Source: Chachezhania sediminis
GTDB taxonomy: Bacteria; Pseudomonadota; Alphaproteobacteria; Rhodobacterales; Rhodobacteraceae
Assembly (NCBI RefSeq): GCF_009765275.1
Contig: NZ_VOPH01000002.1
Location: 248,001-312,000, forward strand
DNA length: 64,000 nt
Reading direction: 5' to 3'
The position numbers and the translations under genes are program-made. A model generated the notes under the pieces. That model did not search any database, was not told the DNA's origin, and worked only from the letters and a program-made list of their open reading frames with translations. Shown in pieces: positions 42,710-52,227 of the stretch; within the stretch, counting starts at the first letter, position 1; the number at the start of each line of letters is the position of its first letter.

Positions 42710-43842
42710 CACAGATCCATGATCGAGAAGAAGATCGAAAAAACCGCGTCCAGCGCGATGACGATGGAAATCGACTGCACGACGGACGCGGTGGTCCGCT
42801 GGCCCACGCTGACCGAGGATCCTTCGACCTGCATCGCCTGCCACAGCGCGATGGTGCCGATCACCAGCGCAAAGAACGGCGCCTTGATCATGCCGATGCC
42901 GACCTGCCAGCCGTCGATATCCTCGTAAAGCCGCGCGACGAACAGGCCCGGACTGACGCCCAGATCCATCCAGCTCATCAATGCGCCGCCGACCAGGCCC
43001 GCGATATTGGCGATGAAGCCCAGGACCGGCAGCATGATCAGCAGCGCCAGCACCCGCGGCACCACCAATACCTCGATCGGATCAAGGCCCAGCGTTTCCA
43101 TCGCGTCGATTTCCTGCTGCAGCTTCATCGACCCGACAGAGGCCGTGAAAGCCGACCCGGACCGGCCCGCCACGATGATCGCGGTCAGAAGGATGCCAAG
43201 TTCCCGCAGGACGGAATAGGCGATCAGGTCGACGACATAGACCTCGGCCCCGAACTGGGACAGCTGTGCCGCACCCTGGAAGGCCAGCACGACCCCGATC
43301 ATGAAGCCCATCAGCACCACGATGGGAACGGCCTTCAGGCCGGTTTCTTCCATATGGGTGAAAAGCGCCGCCGCCCGCAGCCGCCAGGGCCGGACCAGAA
43401 CGCCCACCAGCCGCACAAGGATCAGGCCGAAGAAACCCAGAAGCGATACGATGTCCTCGCCGGTCCCCACCGTACGGCGGCCGAAACGGTCCAGGAACGG
43501 GATCAGGCCCCGGGCCGGCGCCTCGACCAGTTCCTCGTCGGGAATGGCATCGGTCACCGTCTTCAGAAGGGCCTGCTGGGTTTCGGTGGCGCCGGTGATC
43601 TCGACCGTGCAACCCTCGGCCTCCAGCTTGCGGCCCAGATCGGCCAGAAGCCAGGCGCCGCCGGTATCCATCGCCTCGACATCGGACAGGTCGATCTTCA
43701 GCGTCTTCGTGCCCGATGGAACGGAAGGCATTGCCCGCTCCACCGCGCCCAAGGCCACGGTCAGAAGCCGACCGGTCACACGCAGGACAACCGGATCGGT
43801 GTCCCCGTCCAGTGTGATCGAAGCCATCATCATGGTTACCAT
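42709..43842 (-). CDS. mlaE: MlaE-like permease fused to an N-terminal STAS domain
   Basis: 377 residues. The first 90 or so form a STAS (MlaB-like) domain (VVLRVTGRLLTVALGAVERA, KIDLSDVEAMDTGGAWLLADL), followed by the MlaE membrane domain with five or so spans (VVLMGFMIGVVLAFQGAAQL, AGRSGSAFTASVGSMKLQQE, EIDAMETLGLDPIEVL). In E. coli MlaB is separate; here it is fused. The exact start is uncertain: several Met codons (43842-43824) occur in a row and no strong ribosome-binding site stands out. First gene of the MCE operon. Confidence 0.88.
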   Translation of the reverse strand: MVTMMMASITLDGDTDPVVLRVTGRLLTVALGAVERAMPSVPSGTKTLKIDLSDVEAMDTGGAWLLADLGRKLEAEGCTVEITGATETQQALLKTVTDAIPDEELVEAPARGLIPFLDRFGRRTVGTGEDIVSLLGFFGLILVRLVGVLVRPWRLRAAALFTHMEETGLKAVPIVVLMGFMIGVVLAFQGAAQLSQFGAEVYVVDLIAYSVLRELGILLTAIIVAGRSGSAFTASVGSMKLQQEIDAMETLGLDPIEVLVVPRVLALLIMLPVLGFIANIAGLVGGALMSWMDLGVSPGLFVARLYEDIDGWQVGIGMIKAPFFALVIGTIALWQAMQVEGSSVSVGQRTTASVVQSISIVIALDAVFSIFFSIMDL

Positions 43843-44044
43843 TAGAAATCGCCAGCACCCGACTCTCAACTGAAAATTGTCCGGTAATCAAGGATTTCCG
43901 ACAAGGGATGCTGCGCGGCTACACCGGTGGTGCGCCGCACGTTGCGGCCCCGGCTTGCGGCACGGCGACAATTGCGAAAGGGTACGCCCCGGGGGACATG
44001 GGAGGATGGCGCAATGCACCGCAAGATGACGGGACGGATCTGAC

Positions 44045-44920
44045 ATGGACGCACGGACCGTGGCCATGGGGCTTGCCTTTTCGCTGATGTGGTCGTCGGC
44101 ATTCTCCACCGCGCGCCTGATCGTGGCGGATGCCTCGCCGATCTATGCTCTGGCGGTCCGCTTCCTGATCTCCGGACTGATCGGCGTGATCTGGGCCCGG
44201 TTACTGGGCCAAAGCTGGAACCTGACACGGCCGCAATGGACCGCAACCGCGATCTTCGGCATCTGTCAGAACGCGCTCTATCTGGGGCTCTTCTTCGTCG
44301 GCATGCAGACGATCCAGGCCTCGCTGGCCGCGATCATCGCCTCGGCCCTGCCGCTGCTGGTGGCGCTGGCCAGCTGGCTGATCTTCCGCGAAAGGCTGCG
44401 CCCCTTGGGCGTTCTGGGCCTGGCCGCGGGCTTTGGCGGCGTCGCCCTGATCATGTCGACGCGGTTGTCCGCCGGGATCGACATGTTCGGTCTGGCCTGC
44501 TGCTTCGTGGGTGTCCTGGCGCTGACAACGGCCACGCTGACGGTGCGCAACGCCACCTCGGGCGGGAATTTCCTGATGATCGTGGGACTTCAGATGCTGG
44601 TGGGCTCTGCCTGCCTCTTCATCGCCGCGATCTTCCTCGAAACCTTCTACCTGAACCCGACCTGGTCGCTTCTCCTGGCCTTCACCTACACGACGCTGGT
44701 CCCGGGTCTGACCGCCACCTTCGTCTGGGTGCTGCTCCTGGACCGCATCGGCGCCATCCGCGCCGCCACCTTCCACTTCCTGAATCCGGTCTTCGGCGTG
44801 GCCATCGCCGCCCTCCTGCTGGGAGAGGCGCTGGGCCCCCTCGACGTGGTCGGCGTCCTGATCACCACCGCCGGCATCCTCGCCGTCCAGCTCGCCCGCC
44901 GGCCCCCGAAATCGATATAG
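44045..44920 (+). CDS. DMT-superfamily (EamA) permease
   Basis: 291 residues, about ten membrane spans in two repeats (FSLMWSSAFSTARLIVADAS; ATFVWVLLLDRIGAIRAATF; NPVFGVAIAALLLGEAL). The substrate is unknown. The start at ATG 44045 is the first of the frame. It runs towards the gpx gene and its stop is followed after one base by composite repeat copy 2. Confidence 0.87.
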   Translation: MDARTVAMGLAFSLMWSSAFSTARLIVADASPIYALAVRFLISGLIGVIWARLLGQSWNLTRPQWTATAIFGICQNALYLGLFFVGMQTIQASLAAIIASALPLLVALASWLIFRERLRPLGVLGLAAGFGGVALIMSTRLSAGIDMFGLACCFVGVLALTTATLTVRNATSGGNFLMIVGLQMLVGSACLFIAAIFLETFYLNPTWSLLLAFTYTTLVPGLTATFVWVLLLDRIGAIRAATFHFLNPVFGVAIAALLLGEALGPLDVVGVLITTAGILAVQLARRPPKSI

Positions 44921-44921
44921 C

Positions 44922-45080
44922 GGTGCGTGGAAACCACGCACCCTGCCCGCCCTCGGAAGGCGAACACCGTGGCGGGAACTTTGGCGCCGCCCCGGACCCT
45001 GGCCCGACGCCCCCACTTCTTTGATCTTCAAATACCCTCGGGGGAGGCGCGCCAAGGGCGCGGCCGGGGGCAGAGCCCCC
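44922..45080 (+). repeat. Composite 3'-end repeat, copy 2 (after EamA gene)
   Basis: GGTGCGTGG/CCACGCACC hairpin with loop AAA (44922-44942), CTTTGATCTTCAAATACC with CTCGGGGGAG (45017-45047), a GCGCGCC/GGGCGCG hairpin, and GGGGGCAGAGCCCCC (45066-45080), all in the EamA direction. Confidence 0.85.
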
Positions 45081-45101
45081 GTCCACCGCAACGCAGGGCG
45101 C

Positions 45102-45653
45102 TCAGTTCAAAAGCCGCTCCACCGCGCCGGTAATCTTCCCGGATTCGGGTCGCACGGAAGACCCCCAAGTCGCCACCACCTCGCCCGAAGGCGCGATCAG
45201 CACCTTGTTGAAGTTCCACCCGGGCTCGAACCCCGTCTCGGCCTTCACTGCGCGATAGAATTCATGTGCGCCAGCCCCCCGGACAGGGGTAATGTCCGTC
45301 ATCGGCAGCGTCAGATCATAGTTCAGCTCGCAGAATGCCTTGACCTCCTCCGCCGTCGCCAGCTCCTGGTTGAAGTCATCGGACGGCACCGCCAGCACCA
45401 CCAGTCCGCGGTCGCGGTACGTGTCGTAAAGCGCCTGAAGCCCTTCGTATTGCGGCGTGAACCCGCATTGCGAGGCAGTGTTGACCACCAGCACCGGATG
45501 CCCCCGCCAGTCCTCGACCGACAATGTGCCGCCGTCGATGGACGGGAAGGTGCCCGAAACCGGCCCCGCCAGGGCGGGTGCTGCGGCAAGCGCCACGATC
45601 AGGCTCAGACTCGAACTCAAACTCAGGGCGGGACCTTTCGCTGCGGCTTTCAT
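45102..45653 (-). CDS. Glutathione peroxidase-family protein, exported
   Basis: 183 residues from ATG 45653 with AAGGAG upstream. A signal peptide ([15 protein letters not shown]) directs it to the periplasm. The peroxidatic Cys is in [19 protein letters not shown]; the tetrad partners are PSDDFNQE and [11 protein letters not shown]. It reduces peroxides using thiols; the exported form may use a thioredoxin-like donor. It is divergent from msrB-msrA across 151 bases with a palindrome. The longer frame to 45932 overlaps msrB and is rejected. Confidence 0.88.
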   Translation of the reverse strand: MKAAAKGPALSLSSSLSLIVALAAAPALAGPVSGTFPSIDGGTLSVEDWRGHPVLVVNTASQCGFTPQYEGLQALYDTYRDRGLVVLAVPSDDFNQELATAEEVKAFCELNYDLTLPMTDITPVRGAGAHEFYRAVKAETGFEPGWNFNKVLIAPSGEVVATWGSSVRPESGKITGAVERLLN

Positions 45654-45714
45654 GATCGCTCCTTTTCGGGTGGCTCCTGACAGTATACGCGGCCGGAACC
45701 CGTGCGGATCTTCA

Positions 45715-45732
45715 CGTATGCTTGTGCATACG
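45715..45732. promoter_or_regulatory. Palindrome between gpx and msrB (candidate operator)
   Basis: CGTATGC/GCATACG with a four-base centre (TTGT) is a perfect 18-base inverted repeat in the middle of the divergent gpx-msrBA region. A dimeric regulator bound here could control both oxidative-repair transcripts. No known regulator consensus was matched. Confidence 0.45.
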
Positions 45733-45804
45733 GGATGCCGCGCAAACCATTTGATTTCTGCATCCTGGCCCCATCTAATCGGCAGGACATCTTTCGGAGG
45801 ACCC

Positions 45805-46254
45805 ATGACCAAATATTTCAAGGACCCCGACGCCGTCGCCGCCCTCTCGCCCGAGGAATACTGGGTGACCCAGGAAAGCGGCACGGAACGCCCCGGCACC
45901 GGCAAGCTTCTGTCGAACAAGGCGGCCGGCATCTATGTCGACATCGTGTCGGGTGAACCGCTCTTTGCCTCGGCCGACAAGTACGAATCCGGCTGCGGCT
46001 GGCCCAGCTTCACCAAGCCGATCCAAGCGGCCCATGTCGTCGAACTGCGCGACGTGACCCACGGCATGATCCGGACCGAGGTCCGGTCGGCCCATGGCGA
46101 CAGCCACCTGGGCCACGTGTTTCCCGACGGCCCCCGCGACCGCGGCGGGCTGCGCTACTGCATAAACTCGGCCTCGCTCCGCTTTGTCCCGCGGGACGAG
46201 ATGGAGGCGGAAGGCTATGGCGCCTACCTGGATCAAGTGGAGGACGTGGCATGA
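45805..46254 (+). CDS. msrB: Peptide-methionine (R)-S-oxide reductase
   Basis: 149 residues from ATG 45805 with GGAGG four bases upstream. MsrB core: [52 protein letters not shown] and the catalytic Cys in [14 protein letters not shown]. The structural-Zn CxxC pairs seen in some MsrB proteins are absent. It repairs the R-sulfoxide of methionine in proteins. It overlaps msrA by four bases. Confidence 0.95.
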   Translation: MTKYFKDPDAVAALSPEEYWVTQESGTERPGTGKLLSNKAAGIYVDIVSGEPLFASADKYESGCGWPSFTKPIQAAHVVELRDVTHGMIRTEVRSAHGDSHLGHVFPDGPRDRGGLRYCINSASLRFVPRDEMEAEGYGAYLDQVEDVA

Positions 46255-46763
46255 CGACCGAACGCGCCGTACTGGCGGGGGGATGCTTCTGGGGCATGCA
46301 GGACCTGATCCGCAAGCTGCCGGGCGTGACCAGGACCCGCGTGGGCTATACCGGCGGCGATGTCGCCAACGCCACCTACCGCGACCACGGCACCCATGCC
46401 GAGGGGATCGAGATCCTGTTCGATCCGGCGAAGACCTCGTACCGCAAGCTGCTGGAATTCTTCTTCCAGATCCACGATCCCACGACGCTGAACCGGCAGG
46501 GCAACGACCGCGGCATGAGCTATCGGTCGGCGATCTATTTCGTCGACGAAGCACAGAAGGAGATCGCGCTGGAGACCATCGCGGACGTCAACGCCTCGGG
46601 TCTCTGGCCCGGGCGTGTGGTGACCGAGGTGGAACCGGTCGGCGACTTCTGGGAGGCCGAGCCCGAGCACCAGGATTACCTGGAGCGGATCCCGAACGGC
46701 TATACCTGCCATTTCCCGCGGGCGGACTGGGTTCTGCCGAAACGGGCTGCCGAGGTGTCCTGA
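46251..46763 (+). CDS. msrA: Peptide-methionine (S)-S-oxide reductase
   Basis: 170 residues. The active site [17 protein letters not shown] and [24 protein letters not shown] and [14 protein letters not shown] are typical MsrA. It repairs the S-sulfoxide of methionine, complementing MsrB encoded just upstream with an ATGA overlap. Composite repeat copy 3 lies between its stop and that of the convergent queG, in the queG orientation. Confidence 0.95.
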   Translation: MTTERAVLAGGCFWGMQDLIRKLPGVTRTRVGYTGGDVANATYRDHGTHAEGIEILFDPAKTSYRKLLEFFFQIHDPTTLNRQGNDRGMSYRSAIYFVDEAQKEIALETIADVNASGLWPGRVVTEVEPVGDFWEAEPEHQDYLERIPNGYTCHFPRADWVLPKRAAEVS

Positions 46764-46779
46764 TATCCGGCGGGGTTTA

Positions 46780-46958
46780 GGGGCTCTGCCCCCGCCGCAC
46801 CTGCGGTGCGACTCCCCCGAGGGTATTTGAAGATCAAAGAAGTGGAGGCGTCGGGCGAGTGTTCGGCGCCTTTCGCGTTTTTCTGGGGGGTGACGCCAAG
46901 GTTCCCGCCAGGATGATCGACGTCCAACGGTGGGTAGGGTGCGTGTTTTCCACGCACC
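46780..46958 (-). repeat. Composite 3'-end repeat, copy 3 (after queG)
   Basis: In queG orientation: GGTGCGTG/CACGCACC hairpin (46938-46958) two bases past the stop, CTTTGATCTTCAAATACC (about 46820-46840), a CGCACC/GGTGCG hairpin, and GGGGCAGAGCCCC (46780-46792). Confidence 0.85.
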
Positions 46959-46959
46959 G

Positions 46960-48012
46960 CTACGCGGTCGAGGCCAGGCGCGCGGCGGCCCATCGTGCCG
47001 CATCGGCAACCGCGGGGTCGGGATCGCCGGTCAGGGCTGCGGCTGCGGCGCGAAGCTGGGGCCGGGCGGAATTGCCGATGGCGTAAAGGACGTTCCGGAC
47101 GAAGCGGTCGCGGCCGATGCGCTTGATCGGGCTGCCGGAGAACATCGCCCGGAAGGACGGGTCATCGAGTTGCGCCAACGTCTCCAGCGGCGGGGCCAGC
47201 AGATCTTCCCGCGCGGCGTAGCGGAGTTCCTGCGCCTGGACCGCGAACTTGTTCCAGGGGCAGGCGGCCAGGCAGTCGTCGCAGCCGTAGATGCGATTTC
47301 CGAGCGCGGGGCGCAGGGCCTCGTCCACCGGACCTTTATGCTCGATCGTCAGGTAGGAAATGCACCGGCGCGCGTCCATGCGGTAGGGCGCGGGGAAGGC
47401 ATCCGTCGGGCAGATGTCGAGACAGGCGCGGCAGCTGCCGCAGTGATCGCGTTCGGGGGCATCCCTGGCCAGATCGAGTGTCGTGAAAATCGCGCCAAGA
47501 AACACCCAGTTGCCGAAGGCCCGGCCGACCAGGTTCGTGTGCTTGCCCTGCCAGCCCAGACCGGCCGCCTGTGCCAGCGCCTTTTCCGGCACGGGCGCGG
47601 TGTCGACGAAGACCTTCACCTGGCCCCCTGCCTCGGCGATCAGCCAGCGGGCCAGGCGCTTCAGCTTCTTCTTCAGGACATCGTGATAGTCGCGGTTCTG
47701 GGCATAGACCGAGATGGCGGCGCGATCGGTCCTTTCCAGCACCGTCAGCGGGTCGTGATCGGGGGTATAGCTTTCGGCCAGCATGATCACCGACCGCGCC
47801 TCGGGCCAGAGTGCGGAGGGATCGCCGCGCCAGTGTACGCGGTCGGCCAGCCAGCCCATCTGGCCGTGGTGGCCGGCCTGAAGGAATTCGGTCAGGCGGG
47901 GCATGACCTGCGGGACGTCGCCTGGGCCGCAGATGCCGGTGGCCGCAAGGCCAAGCTCTGCGGCCTCGGCCTGCAACCGTGTCTTCAGATCGTCGTTCTG
48001 ATCGTCGCCCAT
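46960..48012 (-). CDS. queG: Epoxyqueuosine reductase
   Basis: 350 residues. Two [4Fe-4S] clusters are evident: [16 protein letters not shown] and [14 protein letters not shown] (with a further Cys in the linking [12 protein letters not shown]). The N-terminal part has the cobalamin-binding QueG pattern (LPLP-like [20 protein letters not shown] and [20 protein letters not shown]). It reduces epoxyqueuosine to queuosine in tRNA. It is followed by a GST gene upstream in the same direction. Confidence 0.94.
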   Translation of the reverse strand: MGDDQNDDLKTRLQAEAAELGLAATGICGPGDVPQVMPRLTEFLQAGHHGQMGWLADRVHWRGDPSALWPEARSVIMLAESYTPDHDPLTVLERTDRAAISVYAQNRDYHDVLKKKLKRLARWLIAEAGGQVKVFVDTAPVPEKALAQAAGLGWQGKHTNLVGRAFGNWVFLGAIFTTLDLARDAPERDHCGSCRACLDICPTDAFPAPYRMDARRCISYLTIEHKGPVDEALRPALGNRIYGCDDCLAACPWNKFAVQAQELRYAAREDLLAPPLETLAQLDDPSFRAMFSGSPIKRIGRDRFVRNVLYAIGNSARPQLRAAAAALTGDPDPAVADAARWAAARLASTA

Positions 48013-48027
48013 GGCGGGCAGCCTAGC

Positions 48028-48705
48028 CTAGAAATCCAGGTCAGCGTAGTGCGCCGGCGGGCGAAAGCCCGGAACCTGGTCGGCGAGGATACTGCGAAAG
48101 GCCGGGCGCGACTTGATCTTGGCGTACCAGTCCTTGACCGCCGGCTGCCGGTGCCAGTCCACGTCGGAAATGTAGTCGAGACAGGACAGATGCGCCGCCG
48201 CCGTGAAGTCGGCCAGGGTCATCATGTCCCCCGCCAGCCAGCGGCGGTGGTCCAGAAGCCAGCCCATGTAATCCAGGTGGTACTTGATCGCCTTGGCGCC
48301 CGCCTTCACCGCCGTGCTGTCGGGATAGCCGCGGCTGGCGATCTTCTTGTTCACCCGTTCATAGAGCAGCTGCGACGTAACCTCGGCGTGGAACTTGTCG
48401 TCGAACCAGCCGATCAGGCGCCGGACCTCGAACCGCGCGGCGGGGCGTTTCGGCATCAGCGGCGGTTCCGGCCGGGTTTCTTCGACATATTCGCAGATCG
48501 CGGCGCTTTCGGCCATGATCTGCCCGTCCAGTCGCAGGACCGGGACCTTGCCGGCCGGGTTGCGGCGCAGGAAGTCGGGATCGGCCTCCCAGTACCGTTC
48601 CTCGACCAGTTCGACCTCTACCCGCTTTTCCGCAAGGACCAGCCGCACCTTGCGGCAGAAGGGCGAAAGCGGAACGTGGTAAAGGCGGGCCGTATCTGTG
48701 TTCAT
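48028..48705 (-). CDS. Glutathione S-transferase family protein
   Basis: 225 residues. Thioredoxin-like N-terminal domain: LYHVPLSPFCRKVRLVLAEK, the cis-Pro region NPAGKVPVLRLDGQIMAESA; C-terminal all-alpha domain with GDMMTLADFTAAAHLSCLDY. The catalytic residue is likely the Ser or Cys in SPFC. The substrate is unknown. It lies 15 bases upstream of queG, so the two are probably cotranscribed. Confidence 0.9.
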   Translation of the reverse strand: MNTDTARLYHVPLSPFCRKVRLVLAEKRVEVELVEERYWEADPDFLRRNPAGKVPVLRLDGQIMAESAAICEYVEETRPEPPLMPKRPAARFEVRRLIGWFDDKFHAEVTSQLLYERVNKKIASRGYPDSTAVKAGAKAIKYHLDYMGWLLDHRRWLAGDMMTLADFTAAAHLSCLDYISDVDWHRQPAVKDWYAKIKSRPAFRSILADQVPGFRPPAHYADLDF

Positions 48706-48761
48706 GGTTCAATGCATGTGCGTGGTGTGGGGATCAGCAATGCCTGCCTTCGAAAGGTTTT

Positions 48762-49496
48762 TCAATCCTCGAAGCAGGCGGCGCGGCCGTCGGCGGCGAT
48801 GGTTGCCGCCCCATCCGCGATACGGGCGGCGCGCTTCTTCAACCATTGGGTGGGATTGGCAGGATCCCGCCGCTTTGGATCCGGCAGGACAGCGGCCAGC
48901 TGGGCCGCCTGCCGGGCGGTCAGCCTGTCGGGCGTGGTGTTGAAATACGCCTTTGCCGCGGCGCCGACGCCGAAGATGCCCGGGCCCATCTCGGCCACGT
49001 TCAGATAGACCTCGACGATGCGGCGCTTGGACCAGACCAGTTCGACCAACGGCGTCAGGCCCGCCTCCAGCACCTTGCGGATCCAGCTGCGGCCCTGCCA
49101 CAGGAACACGTTCTTGGTCACCTGCTGACTGAGGGTCGAGGCGCCGCGCACCGCGCCGTCGGCCATGGCCATCTTGATCGCCTTGACGTCGAAGCCCCAG
49201 TGCCGGCAGAAATTCGCGTCCTCGGCCGCGACGACCGACCGGGCCATGACCGGCGCGATATCGTCCATGGAAACCCAGAAATGCTGAACGGAACCGCGCT
49301 GACGGCGCTCCTCCAGCATGGTCAGGGTCGTGGGCGGGTTCACCTTGGAATAGATCAGGATCAACGTCGCGATCATCACAAGGCAGAACACCACCGCCCG
49401 GCGCGTCCAGCGCAGCAGCCAGCGCACAGGTCTGCGATCGGCGCGGGGGCGCCGCCGCGGTTTCTGCTCTTCGGGTTCGGCCTTCCGACGTGCCAT
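48762..49496 (-). CDS. mtgA: Monofunctional peptidoglycan glycosyltransferase
   Basis: 244 residues. Arg-rich cytoplasmic start, one membrane span (AVVFCLVMIATLILIY), then a GT51 domain: ARSVVAAEDANFCRHWGFD (catalytic Glu), GASTLSQQVTKNVFLW, KRRIVEVYLNVAEMGPGIFG and AAQLAAVLPDP. It polymerises lipid II glycan chains at the outer face of the inner membrane. Confidence 0.94.
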   Translation of the reverse strand: MARRKAEPEEQKPRRRPRADRRPVRWLLRWTRRAVVFCLVMIATLILIYSKVNPPTTLTMLEERRQRGSVQHFWVSMDDIAPVMARSVVAAEDANFCRHWGFDVKAIKMAMADGAVRGASTLSQQVTKNVFLWQGRSWIRKVLEAGLTPLVELVWSKRRIVEVYLNVAEMGPGIFGVGAAAKAYFNTTPDRLTARQAAQLAAVLPDPKRRDPANPTQWLKKRAARIADGAATIAADGRAACFED

Positions 49497-49565
49497 GTAT
49501 TATCCCTGCCTCGTCCCCATCCTATGCCAAGACCGAGCCGGAAAGGCAAAGCTTCAGGGCAGGCG

Positions 49566-50276
49566 TCAGGGTCGGGATCCCAGGGCCCGGGCTTTCATGG
49601 CGTCGTAGACGGGCATCAGGTCGGCGGCCAGTTCGGCCGCAGTGCCCTGCAGCACCGGCAGCGGACCTTCTGCACCGGCAAACCCGGCAGAGCCATGGAT
49701 CGCCCCATACCAGTGCGGCGCCCAGACGCCGTCTTCGGGCAAACCGCCCCTGGGCCAGGACAGCATGGCATCGGTCCAGGACAGGCCGATTTCCGTGCAA
49801 AGCGCCCGCAGCACGGCGCCCGGGTCGCGGCGGATCTCGTCGCTGTCGATCACCGGGCCGCCGAACATCTCATAGAGTTCAAGCTGCCGGTCGAAGCCCA
49901 GGTCGGCCCGGGTCGGGTGTTCGCGTTTCACAGTGTAGGAGGCGACGACCCGTGCAGGATGACGGATCAGGAACACGTTGACCATGTCCCCGGCCCAGCC
50001 CGTGTCCATGCCCGGCAGGATGTGCTGGGTCATGTGCTTCTGATACCAGTGCGGGCGGTCGCCGGGAGTGGGGCCGGTGATATATGCCTCGACCGCGGCC
50101 GGGTCGTTCGGCTGGCTTTGCAGGATCTCGTCCCGCATCGGGTGGTCCAGCCCGGTTTTTGCCAGGTAGGCGGCATAGAAGGGTTCGTCGCTGACCGCGC
50201 AGTCGCCGCGTGACCGGAAGGCATACATCATCGCGGTCGACAGGTTCCGCGGGCCGCTCCACATCGCGATCCGCAT
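49566..50276 (-). CDS. Sulfotransferase-like P-loop protein
   Basis: 236 residues. The N-terminal MWSGPRNLSTAMMYAFRSR is a PAPS/P-loop-type motif of sulfotransferases, and VFLIRHPARVVASY fits the 3'-phosphate-binding region. It starts on an ATG overlapping the stop of the class IV aminotransferase gene (ATGA), so the two are coupled. Such pairs recur in alphaproteobacteria (from memory), but the substrate and the sulfo acceptor are unknown. Confidence 0.75.
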   Translation of the reverse strand: MRIAMWSGPRNLSTAMMYAFRSRGDCAVSDEPFYAAYLAKTGLDHPMRDEILQSQPNDPAAVEAYITGPTPGDRPHWYQKHMTQHILPGMDTGWAGDMVNVFLIRHPARVVASYTVKREHPTRADLGFDRQLELYEMFGGPVIDSDEIRRDPGAVLRALCTEIGLSWTDAMLSWPRGGLPEDGVWAPHWYGAIHGSAGFAGAEGPLPVLQGTAAELAADLMPVYDAMKARALGSRP

Positions 50277-51190
50277 CAGGCGACGTCCTTGGCGACCAGC
50301 GCCTTGTAGAGTTCGCGGATCCGTTCGGTCATCGGCCCAAGTTCGCCCGTGCCGATTGTGCGCCCGTCGATGTCGCCCACCGGGGTCTGGGCGCCGAATG
50401 TGCCGGTCAGGAACGCCTCATCCGCGCCATAGGCATCGACCAGGGAATAGTTGCGTTCGTAGACCGGGATATCGTTTGCGCGGCAGAGGTCGATCACCTT
50501 CTGACGCGTGATCCCGTTCATGCAGTAATCGCCGGTCGAGGTCCAAACCTCGCCCTTCCGGACGATGAAGAAGTTGCAGGCATTGGTCGTGTTCACGAAA
50601 CCATGCACGTCCAGCATCAGGCCTTCGTCCGCGCCGGCCTTTTCGGCGGCGACGGCGGCCAGAACGCAGTTCAGTTTGGAATGCGAATTCAGCTTGGGGT
50701 CCTGGCTCATCGGCAGGCCGCGGATCTGAGGGACGGTGGCCAGCCGCACGGGGCGCGGCAGCCTGGGGCGGGAATGTTCGGCGATGATCACCATCGTGGG
50801 ACCGGACCGCGACAGGCTGGGATGCTGGAACGGCCGGATCTTGGTGCCGCGGGTCACCATCAGGCGGGCATGGGCGTCGGTTTCCATGCCATTGGCCCGT
50901 CGGACCTCTTCCAGCGCCGCGATGACGCCCGCGCGGTCCATGCCGATGTCCAGGTCGATGGCCTTCGCCGCCTCGAACAGGCGATCCATGTGGTCCGACA
51001 GGAAGGCCCATTTGCCATCATAGAGCCGCAGCCCTTCCCACACGCCGTCGCCCAGCAGGAAACCGCTGTCATAGACGCTGACCGTCGCCTCGGCCCGGGG
51101 TTTCAGGGCGCCGTTCACCCAGATCAGGATGGTTTCGTTGCGAACATCGTCCTCGGACGTGTGGGTCGTCAGTTTCTCGGTCTCGGTCAT
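50276..51190 (-). CDS. Class IV aminotransferase (D-amino acid or branched-chain type)
   Basis: 304 residues from ATG 51190 (GGGGAG upstream). Fold-type IV features: VYDSGFLLGDGVWEGLRLYDG, the Schiff-base Lys in LNSHSKLNCVLAAV, GFVNTTNACNFFIV and TGTFGAQTPVGDID. It differs from IlvE at 34953-35819 and looks nearer D-alanine transaminase/aminodeoxychorismate lyase-type relatives. It is coupled to the sulfotransferase-like gene. Confidence 0.82.
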   Translation of the reverse strand: MTETEKLTTHTSEDDVRNETILIWVNGALKPRAEATVSVYDSGFLLGDGVWEGLRLYDGKWAFLSDHMDRLFEAAKAIDLDIGMDRAGVIAALEEVRRANGMETDAHARLMVTRGTKIRPFQHPSLSRSGPTMVIIAEHSRPRLPRPVRLATVPQIRGLPMSQDPKLNSHSKLNCVLAAVAAEKAGADEGLMLDVHGFVNTTNACNFFIVRKGEVWTSTGDYCMNGITRQKVIDLCRANDIPVYERNYSLVDAYGADEAFLTGTFGAQTPVGDIDGRTIGTGELGPMTERIRELYKALVAKDVA

Positions 51191-51248
51191 GCACGGCTCC
51201 CCTGTTTCGTCCTTGCTAGGACGTCCCCCGCACGGCTTCAATGGGCGC

Positions 51249-52037
51249 TCAGACTCCCAGCGCGTCCCAGGTCACCCGGCCGACGATGCCGTCGGCCGTC
51301 AGCCCGTTACTGGTCTGCAGTTGCAGCACCGCCAGTTCCGTCGCCGCGCCGAAATCGCCGTCCACCGCCAGGGGCCAGCCGGCCTCGCGCAAGGCGGTCT
51401 GAAGCCTCTCCACCTCGGCCCCGAAGGAGCCGCGGCGCAGGACCGATCCCGTGCCCCCCTGCAAGTGCGAGACGATGATGCCCTGTCGCCGGCGCAGGGC
51501 CGTCTTGGCCCGGGACAGGCACTGCCCGCGCTCTGCCAGCCCGTTGGTCCCGCCGTTCACCCGCCGGGTGATGGCGACCAGGTTGTCGCGGTCCGCCAGC
51601 GCGTTCAGCCCGTGATCGTCCCAGTAGGTGCAGGCGATCCGAAGCGAGGTCAGAGGCTGTGCCGCCAGCTCCGGCTGGTCCTCCAGCGGCAGGTTCAGAA
51701 GGTCCCCGTACCGGCGGTAATTTTGCCGGCCGGTCAGCTGGATCAGTCCCCGCCCCTTGTAGCGCATGCCATCGCCGGCCTGCATGTTGCCCAGATCGGT
51801 CCGGCCTTCATAGTCGGCGCCGCTGGCGAATTCCTCGGTCGTGCGGAAGCCCGCACATTCATGGGTCACTTGGGCCATGAAATGGGCGATCCGAAGGTAG
51901 GTATCGATCCCGTAACCATCCAGCATCGTTGCGAAATCGTCGGCAATCGCCGACACGATCCGCCGTTGCGCCACCAGGAAGCGCCCGGAAAAGGTCGGGG
52001 CGACCTCGTAGATGAAATCGGCGTCGAGGGGGATCAT
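51249..52037 (-). CDS. GH19 lysozyme/chitinase-like protein with peptidoglycan-binding domain
   Basis: 262 residues. The GH19-type core has FMAQVTHECAGFRTTEEF (catalytic Glu), RYKGRGLIQLTGRQNYRRYG, CTYWDDHGLNALAD and ITRRVNGGTNGL; the C-terminal 70 residues form a PG-binding repeat (LQTALREAGWPLAVDGDFGA). It probably cleaves peptidoglycan. There is no signal peptide, as in phage-type endolysins or export by another route. It is flanked by core genes; no prophage genes are adjacent. Confidence 0.85.
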   Translation of the reverse strand: MIPLDADFIYEVAPTFSGRFLVAQRRIVSAIADDFATMLDGYGIDTYLRIAHFMAQVTHECAGFRTTEEFASGADYEGRTDLGNMQAGDGMRYKGRGLIQLTGRQNYRRYGDLLNLPLEDQPELAAQPLTSLRIACTYWDDHGLNALADRDNLVAITRRVNGGTNGLAERGQCLSRAKTALRRRQGIIVSHLQGGTGSVLRRGSFGAEVERLQTALREAGWPLAVDGDFGAATELAVLQLQTSNGLTADGIVGRVTWDALGV

Positions 52038-52227
52038 CGCGGGTCTCCTGCCTGTTGCACCGCTGGCAGTACGAAGCGGACAGAATCAACCTTAGCATGT
52101 ATATACGGAAGCGAACATGCAGCTTTGGTCCCTGCCCTGCGATCACGTCGGTGTGAGTTCGCCGTTCAGTGACTTGAGCGTGACGGCCCGTCCCGCCAAC
52201 CTGTCGCCGAAAGGAGTGACCCCCGAA

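Noticed and set aside
46930-49008. 692-codon open frame on the plus strand
   Set aside because: It runs antisense across queG, the GST gene and part of mtgA, all with clear family motifs; the frame itself has none.
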